Source of the DNA: Chloranthus sessilifolius
Taxonomy: Eukaryota; Streptophyta; Magnoliopsida; Chloranthales; Chloranthaceae
NCBI GenBank assembly: GCA_021018995.1
Contig: CM037585.1
Location: 62,684,646 to 62,748,645, forward strand
Direction of reading: 5' to 3'
DNA: 64,000 bases
Both the position numbers and the translations under genes were made by a program. The notes below the pieces were generated by a model that saw only the letters and a program-made list of their open reading frames with translations, searched no databases and was not told the DNA's origin. Positions 54,327-64,000 of this stretch are shown piece by piece (the first letter of the stretch is position 1; the number at the start of each line of letters is the position of its first letter).

Positions 54327-55130
54327 AGTCACCAGGTCATTGTGCGGGTGACCTTTCGTGTTGAGCGTCAATATTTGTCGTTCGATTGGATTGCGCGGTC
54401 TGTAGCAAGCGCGGGATTGGAAGGTCATGCTGTCTGCGCAGGCGTCGCTCTAATTGCACGCAGAATCCGAGCGCGTGTTTTGGATTGAGTGCCACATGTG
54501 TAGCGCGTGACTAAGTTAAGCGCGCGTTTTCATGCGCGTGATTAAGGTCGTACTCTATATAGGCGAAGGAGTCTTCATTTGCTTTTCATTCTCGGGTTTA
54601 GTCTCGATTCTTGACTTTTCTGAGTGTTCTAGCATCCTGAGATTCGTGTTTTAGCAATATTGAGTGATTTAAGCATCAGATTGGGATGGGGTTTCTTCCT
54701 ATATTCGTTATTTCATGTGATCTTTATGCCAGTGTGATGTCGGGGGACAGTATTATTCTAAGAATGAGCAGTGTTGGGAATGAGAGCGTCGGTCTTCACA
54801 CCATTCCTTTCCAGGGAGCAGTGAAGGCAGCGTTGATGGGGCGGCGACGGAGGGAGTGAAGATGGCGGGGAGAGGTGTTATAAATGGAGGGATTCATTAC
54901 ACAACCAATCCTCTGTCTCTTCTGCCGGTGGCTCGTTTAAGTTTTTCAAGTCTGGTGGCAACATTTCTGAAGCCTCCGATTGGACGTTCTACTCCTCCTT
55001 TTGGCTCATCATAATTTTGGTTTTTGTTTTGAGTTGTATGTTAGATTTTAGGTTTTCATTTTGGGTTGTAATTCGGGAGGTATGCCTCCAGTGAAACTTG
55101 TAAAATTTTAAATTATAAATAAAGGGGCAT
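54327..55130 (+). pseudogene. PMD module copy 2, internally deleted
   Basis: Starts with GAGAGTCACCAGGTCATTGT, GGGTGACCTTTCG (matching copy 1 at 50690), continues with GCGCGTGACTAAGTTAAGCG-type dyads, TATATAG at 54556 and a leader with GATTCGTGTTTTAGCAATAT. The PMD core is absent. The end shows CCTCCTTTTGGCTCATC and the hairpin GGAGG-TATG-CCTCC at 55075-55089 followed by AATAAA (55118 region). So both ends of the gene remain and the middle is lost. Confidence 0.45.
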
Positions 55131-56312
55131 TTTTTTTTTTTGTATATTTTCACTGTCCCGTGGTTGGCTTAAATTTTTATTGATTAATTAACTGGACTTA
55201 CTTGCGTTATCGTAGTTTTAAGATCTGAGTTAGCTTATAGTTTTAAAGTTCATTATGAGAATGACCCAAGGTTTATTCATTCGCCCTATTAGGTCCTACT
55301 TAGTAGGTTCACTTGATTTTATCAGGCTTGTTGGGATTTTTTTTTTTCAAGTTAGACTCTGTCCTATTTAAGTTTTTTTTTTGTTTGAGGTTTTGGTCTT
55401 ATTGAATGTAGTTTGTTTTGTTTTAGGTGTTTTATTTTGTTCAATGTGTACTCTGAGATGATACTTGTTAGAATGTGTGAGTTTTTCATGGGTTCTAGAT
55501 GGTGGTTGGGTGTTTCAATCCTATTGGTCTATCTAGACTTGGGGAGTTTGTGCTTTTAGAGGGGCAAGTGTTGTGTAATTATTGGTTCATCTTGGTTGTC
55601 ATGAATTGTGGTCTTTTTAAAGGGGCGTGTGTATGGTTTTGGAGTCAATCAACTTGGTAGGGGGTTCAAATGTGTAGCACTTGTCCATTGGTGATTCAAA
55701 AAAACATCGTTTATAAATGTGTGAATTTAAGGCTTTGGATTTATTGTTTATTTTGGACTTTCATTTTAAGCTTATAGGTTAAAAAGTTTTGGGGAATATC
55801 TTGTGTTTATAAGTTTGAGCATTTTTTATTTATTAATGTTTTTTATTTCTTTCTGTTTCATATCTCGGGTACCGAGGAAAAATAGGCACTGGTCATGAGA
55901 ACTCTGACCTTGTCTTATCCTTGGGTTTCCTCTCTACCACCTTTTTCTCTTCCATCTCTTCCCCTGATGGGGTGACACTTCGAGTTGGATTGATAGCACC
56001 AACCCTAGCATCATCCCGAATTCCCAATAGGATTGAAACACCCTCATTTTAATGTTAGTTGCTCCTCATTTTTTTATGTGTCCAAGGAGAGCTTCCAACA
56101 ATGGATCCCACAGATCCTGAGTGGCTTTCTGTAAGCCACTCTTCCTTTCCTATCAGTTCAGGGCTAGGGGAAGAGGCTATCACAGTTAAAATTTGCTCAG
56201 GGTGCTTTCCTTCTCCAAACTTCTCTGAGATTTCTAGTTTCCCAAATAAATCTGGATTCGGGCATTGCCTGAATGTGATGATTTCAACGTTCTTATATTA
56301 ACTATATATCCA
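55131..56312. other. Unassigned region
   Basis: T-rich to 55850, then mixed sequence from 55860 (CATATCTCGGGTACCGAGG). An 80-codon frame at 56059 has no relatives here. No LTR edge could be fixed; it may hold the 3' part of another PMD copy. Confidence 0.3.
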
Positions 56313-56480
56313 GAGGGTATGCCCTCGGTGTGTGTTGTAATTATTTTATTGATCTATAAAGTGGCTGTGTTCTCTATATCTTTTGTCTTGTTTTGGTTCG
56401 ACTCTCTTGGTATCGTGTTTGACTCATGTGATGCTTATTTATTTGGGTTTAATTTAATTTAGATTTATTAAATTCAGGGA
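56313..56480 (+). other. Third PMD-type 3' end with hairpin
   Basis: GAGGG-TATG-CCCTC at 56313-56326, followed by CGGTGTGTGTTGTAATTATT and TTGATCTATAAA. The layout equals the ends of copies 2 and 3, so this is probably the detached 3' end of copy 1. Confidence 0.35.
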
Positions 56481-56829
56481 GCACCAGGGGTAGTTTCCCC
56501 TTTTTTTTTTTTTTTTTTTTTAAGCTTTAGATTAAAGGATATAGAGGCGATGGGGTGGCATTTTTTTGTTGTATATATTTTTTATTAGAATGTATGGAAG
56601 ATGGGGGCTACCTTTGTTTTTGGTGTAATTGATGAATGTGGAGGAGGGGGCATTTTTTGTCGTTCGGTCTTGGTTTTGGGGCGCTCTCTTTTCCTTTCGG
56701 GGCGCTTGTTTCTTTAAGCTAGAAGTGTTTTAGTGGTTTCACCAAGGTAATTCGAGTCGATAGTAAATGTCAGGAATGTCCTAATTTCGAGTTTTGGCTT
56801 ACTGTCTTGGGTGTGAATAATTTATTTCT
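56481..56829. other. Unassigned stretch with T-run
   Basis: T-run at about 56501-56521, otherwise T/G-rich sequence with no gene. Confidence 0.35.
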
Positions 56830-57364
56830 AGGAAAATTATGCGCTTATCCCTGGGCGTTTAATCCAATTACGCACCAAAATTTGAGCGCGCATTTCAGGA
56901 GGGTGAAGAGTTATTACGCGCTAGTTCATAGGCATTTAATTCATTTAAGCTTTTGAATCTATGCGCAAGATGAACACGACCACTGGCATTCCTGCATCGA
57001 CGTGTGGGTGTTTGAGGTGATTACGCGCTCTTAGTAAAGCGTGTGGTCAACCGGTCAGATAGATGTGAGTGGGCGACGAAACCATTTGCACGCTCATCAG
57101 TGAGCGTTTGATCAGAATTAAGCGTTTCATGAGTGGCGCGTGATTCGATTGAGCACTATATTTTAAGTGCGCAATTCGGGCGACTTCTATAAATAGTTCA
57201 AAACTTCTCATTTTCGTCGAGCAATCCATTTTAGTCGTTGATTTTCTTGTTTCCTAGTTTCTGTGTGCTCATTTTTCGTATTTTCGTGACATCCTGTGAT
57301 CTGGTCGTCCGTTTCGGGTGTCGTTTCTTCCATTTTCTTTAATTTTTCGAGCTCTTTGTATCAG
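56830..57364 (+). promoter_or_regulatory. Promoter and leader of PMD copy 3
   Basis: GCGC/GCGT/ACGC half-sites at 56841, 56855, 56870, 56886, 56917, 56963, 57024, 57039, 57089, 57104, 57122, 57137 and 57169; many steps are near 15, 31 or 46 bp. Several form dyads such as GCGTTTAATCCAATTACGC. The TATA box TATAAATA is at 57188-57195, and the ATG at 57365. Confidence 0.6.
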
Positions 57365-60300
57365 ATGGAGGGTGAGGGTGTTGGTAGGCCGAAGCTCACT
57401 ATTTCTGAGTTAGAGGAAATGTTGATGAGCGATGGAGGTGAGAGTTCGAGGGCACAGGCTAGAGCCGTTGCCATAGAGGCTGATATCAGGGAGATGGTCG
57501 CGGAGGGAGTCCCCGAGGGTGACCAGATGGTGGTCAGGGAGGAGGAACCCGAGGCTAAGCCTGAGGTAGCTGAGGAGGAGGGCGACAGAGTTGAGGGTGA
57601 GCAAGGTGAGGAGTAACCAGGCACTGAGCCTCAGGATCGTAGGCACTATCCACTGGAGGATTTCTTTGCCAGAGGCCGGGTAGGTCCCCGCGAGCAAGAG
57701 TTCTTCCATTTTCCTAGGCATTCAAGCTATGACATAGGCTCATTAGGATCTGTAAACCCTTTTGATTTATGTCGGACCTGCATTGATTATGGGTTGTGTT
57801 TACTTGTGTCTTATGACGGCATGTTCTATTTAGTTATTCTTATCATGTTTTGTGTGTTCGTTGTAAGTTATTATTATATGGTTTGGGCATATTTCATTTG
57901 CTTTGAACTCTAAATTTATTTATCTTTCGTCATAGATATGCGTTAGTCTTACTATCATTGTTTGTGTTTCGTTCACTAGGAGACCCTGTAGTTGGCTATC
58001 AGCACAGCATGGACCGAGTCTCATACTTGATATAGTGCCTTGCCGAAGTTTCAGCTGGAGCGATTGGTGTCTTTCGGGTTTGGGACGATTTTGGAGTTGG
58101 AGCATTTTTAGGTCGATCGGGGCTTGATCGCGGCGATTATAGAGTGGCGGAGCGAGAGGCATCAGGCGCTTCTCTTTCCAGTCGATATGATGCTGCCAAC
58201 CCTTGAGGACTGTGTCCTCATTATTGGTCTTCATTTTGAGGACGAGCTGATCACGGGGCAGATGGCAAGGGGTTATTTAGAGGTATTTGAGGAGATCCTA
58301 GGTGTGCCTTATAGGTTGAGTGGATTGGGGTCAGGTGTTGTTCGGGTCACTTAGTTTTTCGATATGTTCGCGAGTGGGTTCACCCCTCCGAGGCGTCATT
58401 CAGAGGTAGCAGTGCTCTATGAGGCACGTTGTGCAAGGGTGATGGGCCGGGAGCCCGTGACTGAGCCGGGATTGGTCGCGGATAAGGTGCTCTGAGCATT
58501 CTTGATGCACTTCTTGGGCATAGTATTTTTCTCTTCTTCGACTCGGGGATGCATCACTGGGTTATTTTTGATGATTCTAGGGGATTTAGACCGAGTCCCG
58601 ACCTATGTGTGGGGTGTGGCTGCGTTGGCGCATCTCTATGAGCAGTTTTACCGTCGGGGTAGCGTCGATCGGAGGTTTCCTCTCGTTTCTCCAAGTGAGT
58701 TTTAGTTAAATTGGTATCGTGGTGACCCTTTTTTAACCTTGGTCATAGTGACGATCTTAATGTTTGCTGCGTGTGGTCGTTGTTGTTATGTTAACATTTT
58801 CAGTTTTGGACATACGATCATTTCACTTTTCTACGCCCGAGGGTCCCATCGGAGATTTCATTCATGTTCCCGCGGATGCGCGTGTGGAGGGAGGCATTGA
58901 GGGGTCATCGCTGGTCGGCTGACCTTCTGATTGCATGAGACCTCTTCGAGGATATGCATGCAAGGTAGGTATGTATATGATGTTATGTTTTCGTTAGACT
59001 TCATTTGTTTTTATTTTGGTGGCCCTTAGGCTTCGTTCATGGATTGATTTGTTCCTTTAGATAGGTGATCTGGAGACCCTATGTTGGTGCAGAGGACGCG
59101 GGTGAGGCGGTGATTGAGTCTGGTCGACCCTTCTTCGATGTGGACATATGGGTCCATTGTTTTGAGCGAGTGGAGAGGATCCACACCTCTCGAGTGGTAC
59201 GGCAGCAGGGACTCGATTAGGGAGTCCCTTCGGCGACTAGCCACAGGGGGCTAAGAGGATGACCGGCCCTCCAGGCCAGAATTTTGAGGAGCGGATGGCA
59301 CTCCAGATAGCTGATTTCAGAGCCGGGGGACTAGAGTCACGGGGGTACGTGATGATGCTGATGTGCGAGAGTATAGGAGGTGGTTTGGCGTGTTGGGTGG
59401 TGGGCGTCTCTTCACGCGTCCTTTTCATGGTAGTGGTTCTTTCGCTGTCGGCGGGCCGGAGTCGGCATTGAGGGAGAGATTGGTCGCATTGGAGGAGGGC
59501 CACCTCACGGCGAGTGTGTGGGGAGCATTAGACGCCCTCCATAGGGTGATGGAGCAGATGGGGCATGCTCCTCTTCCTGATGAGGAGCATGGTGAGTTAG
59601 TTTACTAGTTTTAATTCATCCACGTGTTATATTGGTTTATGTTTTTAATATAGTGGTCTTGTTATCATTGTGGCTAGTGAGAGTCTGAGGTTGCTCGCCA
59701 AGCAGCGATGATCAAGCAATTGCGCAGCCAACAGTAGGCGGGTCGTGCGATGGAGGCTAGTTTACGTTTAGAGATTGAGCGATTAGTAAGTATCTTGGAT
59801 TTGACTTATTAACCATTGACGGTTCGGGGATCCTCGCTAATGTTGGCATATTGGTGGCATTTTTAGATAGCAGAGCTTTCCGCTGCAAGGGCTTAGGCTC
59901 TTGCATTTGATCCTTCTTCAGTAGCTTCCTCCAGTCGGGAGGATCCAGTGATAGCTCGTCTGTGATCTGAGTTGGAGCATTGGGTAAGTTCCATCACTCT
60001 TCAGTTTACTGGTGTTACTGTATAGGTTTGTTAGGCATTATTATTATGTTGACTTGATGGTTTACTAACGTGTGTCGGTGTTTCAGCGTCGAGTTGCTGA
60101 GGACTTGCAGATGAGGGAGGCGACCGTCGCCTCTCTACGTTCCGAGAGTCAGGTATGGTTTAGCGTAATTTAGTTTGGATTGTTCATTTATATTTATTCT
60201 AACACGTTCATATTGGCTTATTGTTTGTTGTTTTTTCTTTTGTTCAGGCAGTTCCGAACTCCGCTCCCGAGGCTCCTCCTCAGGGGTCCGTACCTATCCC

Positions 60301-61111
60301 TACTCAGGTATGTTTTAGTCATTGGGTTCGTAACTTATTTGTTATCATAATATTCATCTAATGCGTTTGTTTATTCTCATTACAGCCGTCTGCGTTTGCC
60401 ATCCCTCGGGTGCCATCTGCTGATCCTGTGACCGCGGAGACAGTTGAGCGACTTCTAGGAGAGAGGCTAGATCTGGTATATATGTATTTTTTATTTTGAA
60501 TTTTATTGTTGTTCGTATATGCATATGTTCGCTTCCTTTGATTCAATAGAGTTATACAAGTTCGTCAGCTCGAGGAGGCACGGCTAGAGGCAGCACGGGC
60601 GCATGCCACTTCGGAGGTGAGACGGGTCCTCGGAGAGGTGGAGAGTCGTGAGGATCTGGTGGTCGAGATGTTGGTCACACAGAGGACTCATACGGAGGCA
60701 CTAGCGGCAGCGTGTCGGACGACACGAGCAGAGATGCAAGTGTCCTTGGACCGGTTACAGTATAGCCTGATGAGGGGCGAGCGGGGGTCGCACAGGTCGG
60801 CTAGTCATCATGAGGGGTCGGAGTCAAGGGCTACGAATTTTTCAGTTGGGAAGTCTCATCATACCTCTCGCAGTAGCGACAGGAGCAATAGTCATGAGGA
60901 TTCTGTTGTTTGGGGGAGTCATGCGAGGCTTCCTCCTCATTCTCAGTCGAGGTGGTTGGTCAGTTAGGCTAATGAGGGGTGTTCGGTGGCGGGTCCTCGC
61001 CTTTTAGAGGTTTCGAGGACTGCGGGTGCCAGGATTATGTTTTCAGACAATCAGTCTACGAACCTCCAAGCTGACGATACCGGTGATAGCGGCGCTCGTC
61101 CTCCTCAGTGA
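57365..61111 (+). pseudogene. Plant mobile domain (PMD) gene, copy 3: ten exons, antisense to flanking pol
   Basis: Exons inferred from GT-AG borders, frame and copy 1: 57365-57679, 57980-58694, 58804-58964, 59065-59591, 59678-59785, 59871-59983, 60087-60152, 60248-60306, 60386-60475, 60550-61111. Exon 1 is Glu-rich; exon 2 has FGFGTILELE, DRGLIAAIIEWRSERHQALL, LEDCVLIIGLHFEDELITGQ and ALAHLYEQFYRR; exon 3 TYDHFTFLRPRVPSEISF-like; exon 4 WRPYVGAEDAGEAVIESGRP. This is the PMD fold. Exons 5-10 encode a coiled coil (QAAMIKQLRSQQ, EARLEAARAHATSEVRRVLG). Stops at 57614, 58352, 58494 and elsewhere, mostly one step from Gln, Trp or Arg codons, break it. Its orientation is opposite to the integrase at 62792. 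Confidence 0.65.
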
Positions 61112-61190
61112 CAGCGTAGGGATTAGGGGTGTGTGTTCGTTTGTTTATATTCGTTGCATGTGCGTTGTATATAGGGGGAGTGTCCCCAGT
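61112..61190 (+). terminator. 3' end of PMD copy 3 with hairpin
   Basis: GGGGG-AGTGT-CCCC at 61174-61187, followed by AGTGACAAATGTGAAG. The same kind of stem occurs at the ends of the other two PMD 3' ends. Confidence 0.4.
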
Positions 61191-62791
61191 GACAAATGTG
61201 AAGAAAAAAGAAAGGACTATTTTTTTAGTATATGTCTATATATATAGGGATTTTTGGTTTAGATGTACCTAATTTGCTTCTCTTCCTTTGATTACCTTTT
61301 GGTGTTTTCCTTTTTTTTTTGCTTTCGGTGTCGTCAGCCGTCACTGGGACTTGGATGCTTTCTGAGCTGGCCTGTTGCTGGTTTGAAGGTCGCTTTGCTT
61401 CTGCACATGTAAAGGTAATGCTATCAGTAGTTTTGTTTCCCCCCTTGCCAGTTGTTAAGGGGGGGAAATATCTCAGACGGGGTCTGGTGATAGAAAGGTG
61501 GATATAAGTTTGTCTTTTTGTCTTTTTTTTTTACTTTCTCTTTTTCTTTTCTTTCTTTTTCATTTCTTTCTTTTTTTAAAATAATAAATAGTGCAACAAG
61601 GAAAGCAAATGATAATAAAAATAATGACAATTAAATAAAAAATAAAAATGCCCCAGCGTAGAAGCATGGTTGAGCTTGCGGTACGGTATTTTGATAGTGC
61701 TCTCAAAGCGATATCTTCATCATTCTATATCTTTTCGTGGTCGGGTCAGCATTTTTGATATAATTTTCCTTCTTTAAAAAAATGTCCCAGTGTATGGATA
61801 CAATGGAGCTTCCTTGGGCCTTAGATAAGCATTTTGGGTCTATAAATAGTCATGGGTATTAGGTGAATAGTCTTGCAGAAAAGTACATCGGTACTGTCTC
61901 CAAATCGAGGGGGTCCTTTGATTAATAGCATATGGGGGTCTATCTTAGGGTATTGATCATCCTATCCCGTAATTATTTGAGAAAAGCATGGTAAGTATAA
62001 TGGGTGATTGCATCAATCGTCATTCAATGGTTTTTAGTTTCATTCCTAGGAATATCCTGTGAAGTCTCAGATTCATCGTCCAAAATAAAACTAGAAAGGG
62101 GAGAGGTAAGGCTTAGTGGTATGGGGTAATAGTTCGTAACTAATACCTTTTCAAAAGGGGTAAGTAATAACCTTCTCCTCTGAGGGGTATGGAATGCGAT
62201 GATCGAGCTCTTCGTCATGTTTCAGTACCATCAAAATCTCGCATTCTATGACTAGCAGGAGTTTATCCTCCTCCCGCCACCTTACGATGACATCTAGTAG
62301 TATAAGAATATCAGGGATGCCCTCGCAGCTTGCTTATACACTTCCAGCAAAATTACTGGAGATGTCCTCATGGCCTGCTTATGCTTCCTTGAGTTTATTG
62401 ACTTGTTCATTCGTCGTAATGCTCTTGCTCGATATATATATTTTTTTGATGTGTGTACATCTCTTTTGAAAGCATCCTGTTGGCGCAAAAATGATGAGTT
62501 TTGATTGAACCTAACATCTTCATTTTTTTGCTCGAACGTCTCCTCCAATGGCAGGGATAGGAAATGAGAATCGGGTGTTTCTTACGCTTTTGAAAAAAGT
62601 TTTAAGTAGGTCACTAATCCTTCAATCAAATCGCTTGAGTGTAAATAGTGGGCGACAGGTCGGAGTTTTTTAAGAATATTCTGAGGATTGAAGACATACG
62701 ACCAATGGATGGGTCGTGATGACTACAGGGATGATAAGTATAAGTATTTTAACCACGGGATGTGATGATCATAAGACTAAGGATGGTATTT
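61191..62791. other. Non-coding region between PMD gene and integrase
   Basis: No gene supported. At 61436-61468 a near-perfect inverted repeat TTTCCCCCCTT / AAGGGGGGGAAA gives a polypurine tract on both strands. A minus-strand frame at 62294-62548 is rich in basic residues but without relatives here. By position this is the 3' region of the minus-strand Tat/Ogre-like element. Confidence 0.4.
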
Positions 62792-64000
62792 TCAAAGGTA
62801 CATGGCATTCCAGGGGCTAGGGAGTTCTTCCCCGTCTTGGTTTGCCAATTTGTATGCGTTTCTAGGGTATGTAGCTGTTATAACATAAGGGCCTTCCCAG
62901 TTTAGTTTCAGTTTTCCTTTTGGATGGGCGTGTTTGGAAGGCATAATTTTCTTTAAGACTAGCTCGCCAATGTTAAAGGTTCGTTCAAGGACGATCTTAT
63001 CATAGGCCCTAGCCATTCTCCTCTGATATACCTGAGCGTGATCAGCTGCCCTTAGGTGTATTTTATCGAGTTGCTCTAACTGAGTAAGTAAAGAAATTCT
63101 CCTCTCATTTAAGGATAGTGCATCATCGAGTTGAATGCATAAAGATGGTACTTGTATCTCATATGATAGGATTGCCTCCATCCTATAGGTGAGAAGGTAG
63201 GGACTTTGGCCAGTGGTCGTACGAATAGAGGTCCTATAGGTCCAGAGTGCTTTCAGTAATCGTTCGAGCCAGTCGGCTCCATTGCTTGTTTCCACAGTTC
63301 GTTTCAGGATTCAAATCAGCGTCTTGTTCGTAGCTTCTGCTTATCCATTGCCTTGAGGGTGGAACGACAATGAGTGGCACAAATCAATGTCGTATTTCTT
63401 GCATAACTTCTTCATATTTTCTATAATGAACTGCGGTCCGTTGTCGGTGATGAACATTCTGGGTACTCCAAACCGGGTAATGATATTTTGAACTATAAAC
63501 CTCGCGAGTGTCGAAGCGGTGATTCTGACATAAGGCTTGGCCTCTACCCATTTGGTGTAGTATTCGGTCGCTGTAAGTATGAACACATGCTTGTGAGTAT
63601 TCCCAACGATGTCTGTAAATGGTCCAATGATGTCGAAGGCCCACATAAAAAATGGCCATGGCGAGGTCATAGTGTTTAGCGCAACTGATGGAGCTTTGAT
63701 AAGTGCGGCGTGCTCTTGACATTGTTTGCAGGATTGAACGTAGAGGTGACTGTCTCTTATCATCGTCGGCCAGAAGTAGCCTTGTCGTGTAACTTGATCG
63801 ACGAGTCTTTGTCTATCGGAGTGGGCACCGCAGGCACTAGCGTGTGCTTCTCGGATGATGTATTATCCTTCGATAATCGTGACACATTGCAGCAGTACTC
63901 TCTTGGTGAAGGCTTCTTTGTATAATGTTTCGTCGAGTATACAGAATCGGGCACACCGGTTTCTTATAATCTTTTGTTCAATCTTTGTGGTGTATGGGAG
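62792..64000 (-). pseudogene. Tat/Ogre-type pol: integrase region, partial at window edge
   Basis: Minus strand, cut by the right edge. In order: LYKEAFTKRVLLQC, zinc-binding EAHASACGAH...CKQCQEHA, catalytic AFDIIGPFTD (first Asp), FITDNGPQF (second Asp) and the AEATNK segment with the Glu. Then comes LLKALWTYRTSIRTTTGQSP and the C-terminal KGKLKLNWEGPYVI and DGEELPSPWNAMYL typical of Tat/Ogre elements. Stops at the GQAEA Gln codon (TAA, about 63341), in LIxIL (TGA) and in EG-stop-YIIR (near 63860) break it; they look like single transitions. Stop at 62792. It belongs to a lineage different from the Athila-like elements on the left. Confidence 0.85.

Overview
The window looks like nuclear DNA of a flowering plant with a large, repeat-rich genome. 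I can support no host gene, tRNA or rRNA. Nearly all of it is nested Ty3/Gypsy LTR retrotransposons of the Athila type: tRNA-Asp-like primer sites, an FMDD reverse-transcriptase motif, and an extra third ORF after pol. The right quarter holds plant-mobile-domain (PMD) gene copies next to a Tat/Ogre-type integrase. The species cannot be told from the sequence.

Layout. The oldest layer, D (+ strand, <1 to about 50191), keeps a gag remnant, a third ORF, a 3' non-coding part and a 3' LTR, but no pol. B (minus strand; visible at 16730-17656 and 35390-40151) sits in D's gag. It has a 3.3-kb LTR and only scraps of gag and pol. Two fuller related elements lie inside B: A (minus, <1-16729, its 3' LTR cut by the window edge) and C (plus, 17657-35389, 17.7 kb, both LTRs, near-perfect target duplication actac/actat). 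A solo LTR, E (42972-45516), with a perfect 5-bp duplication (agttc) splits D's third ORF. From 50192 on there are three related PMD gene modules (50681-52974, 54327-55130, 56830-61190), a duplicated Athila-type LTR fragment (52975-54326) and, at the right edge on the minus strand, the integrase end of a Tat/Ogre-like pol. The best PMD copy has ten exons with GT-AG introns and runs antisense to that pol.

Element plan. C, and A in reverse, read: LTR - PBS - gag/protease/RT/RNase H/integrase in one frame - spacer with a CG-motif array - ORF3 (basic N-terminus, plant-transposon domain, Pro-rich linker, coiled coil, Lys-rich tail) - spacer with TATA box - small ORF4 - internal polypurine tract with hairpin - 1.5 kb non-coding - conserved block - polypurine tract - LTR. 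All copies of the long ORFs are broken by stops and frameshifts.

Most interesting signal. Each family carries its own short CG-core motif (TCGCGA/TCGCGCA in A and C, TCGCTGA in B, TCGA in E, TACGATT in D), arrayed in the LTR upstream of the TATA box. In A and C the array recurs upstream of ORF3, and in D a few copies do. Motif starts are mostly 10-12, 19-21 or 30-34 bp apart, near whole turns of the helix. I infer a modular promoter system in which the LTR and the downstream ORFs answer to the same family-specific DNA-binding factor.
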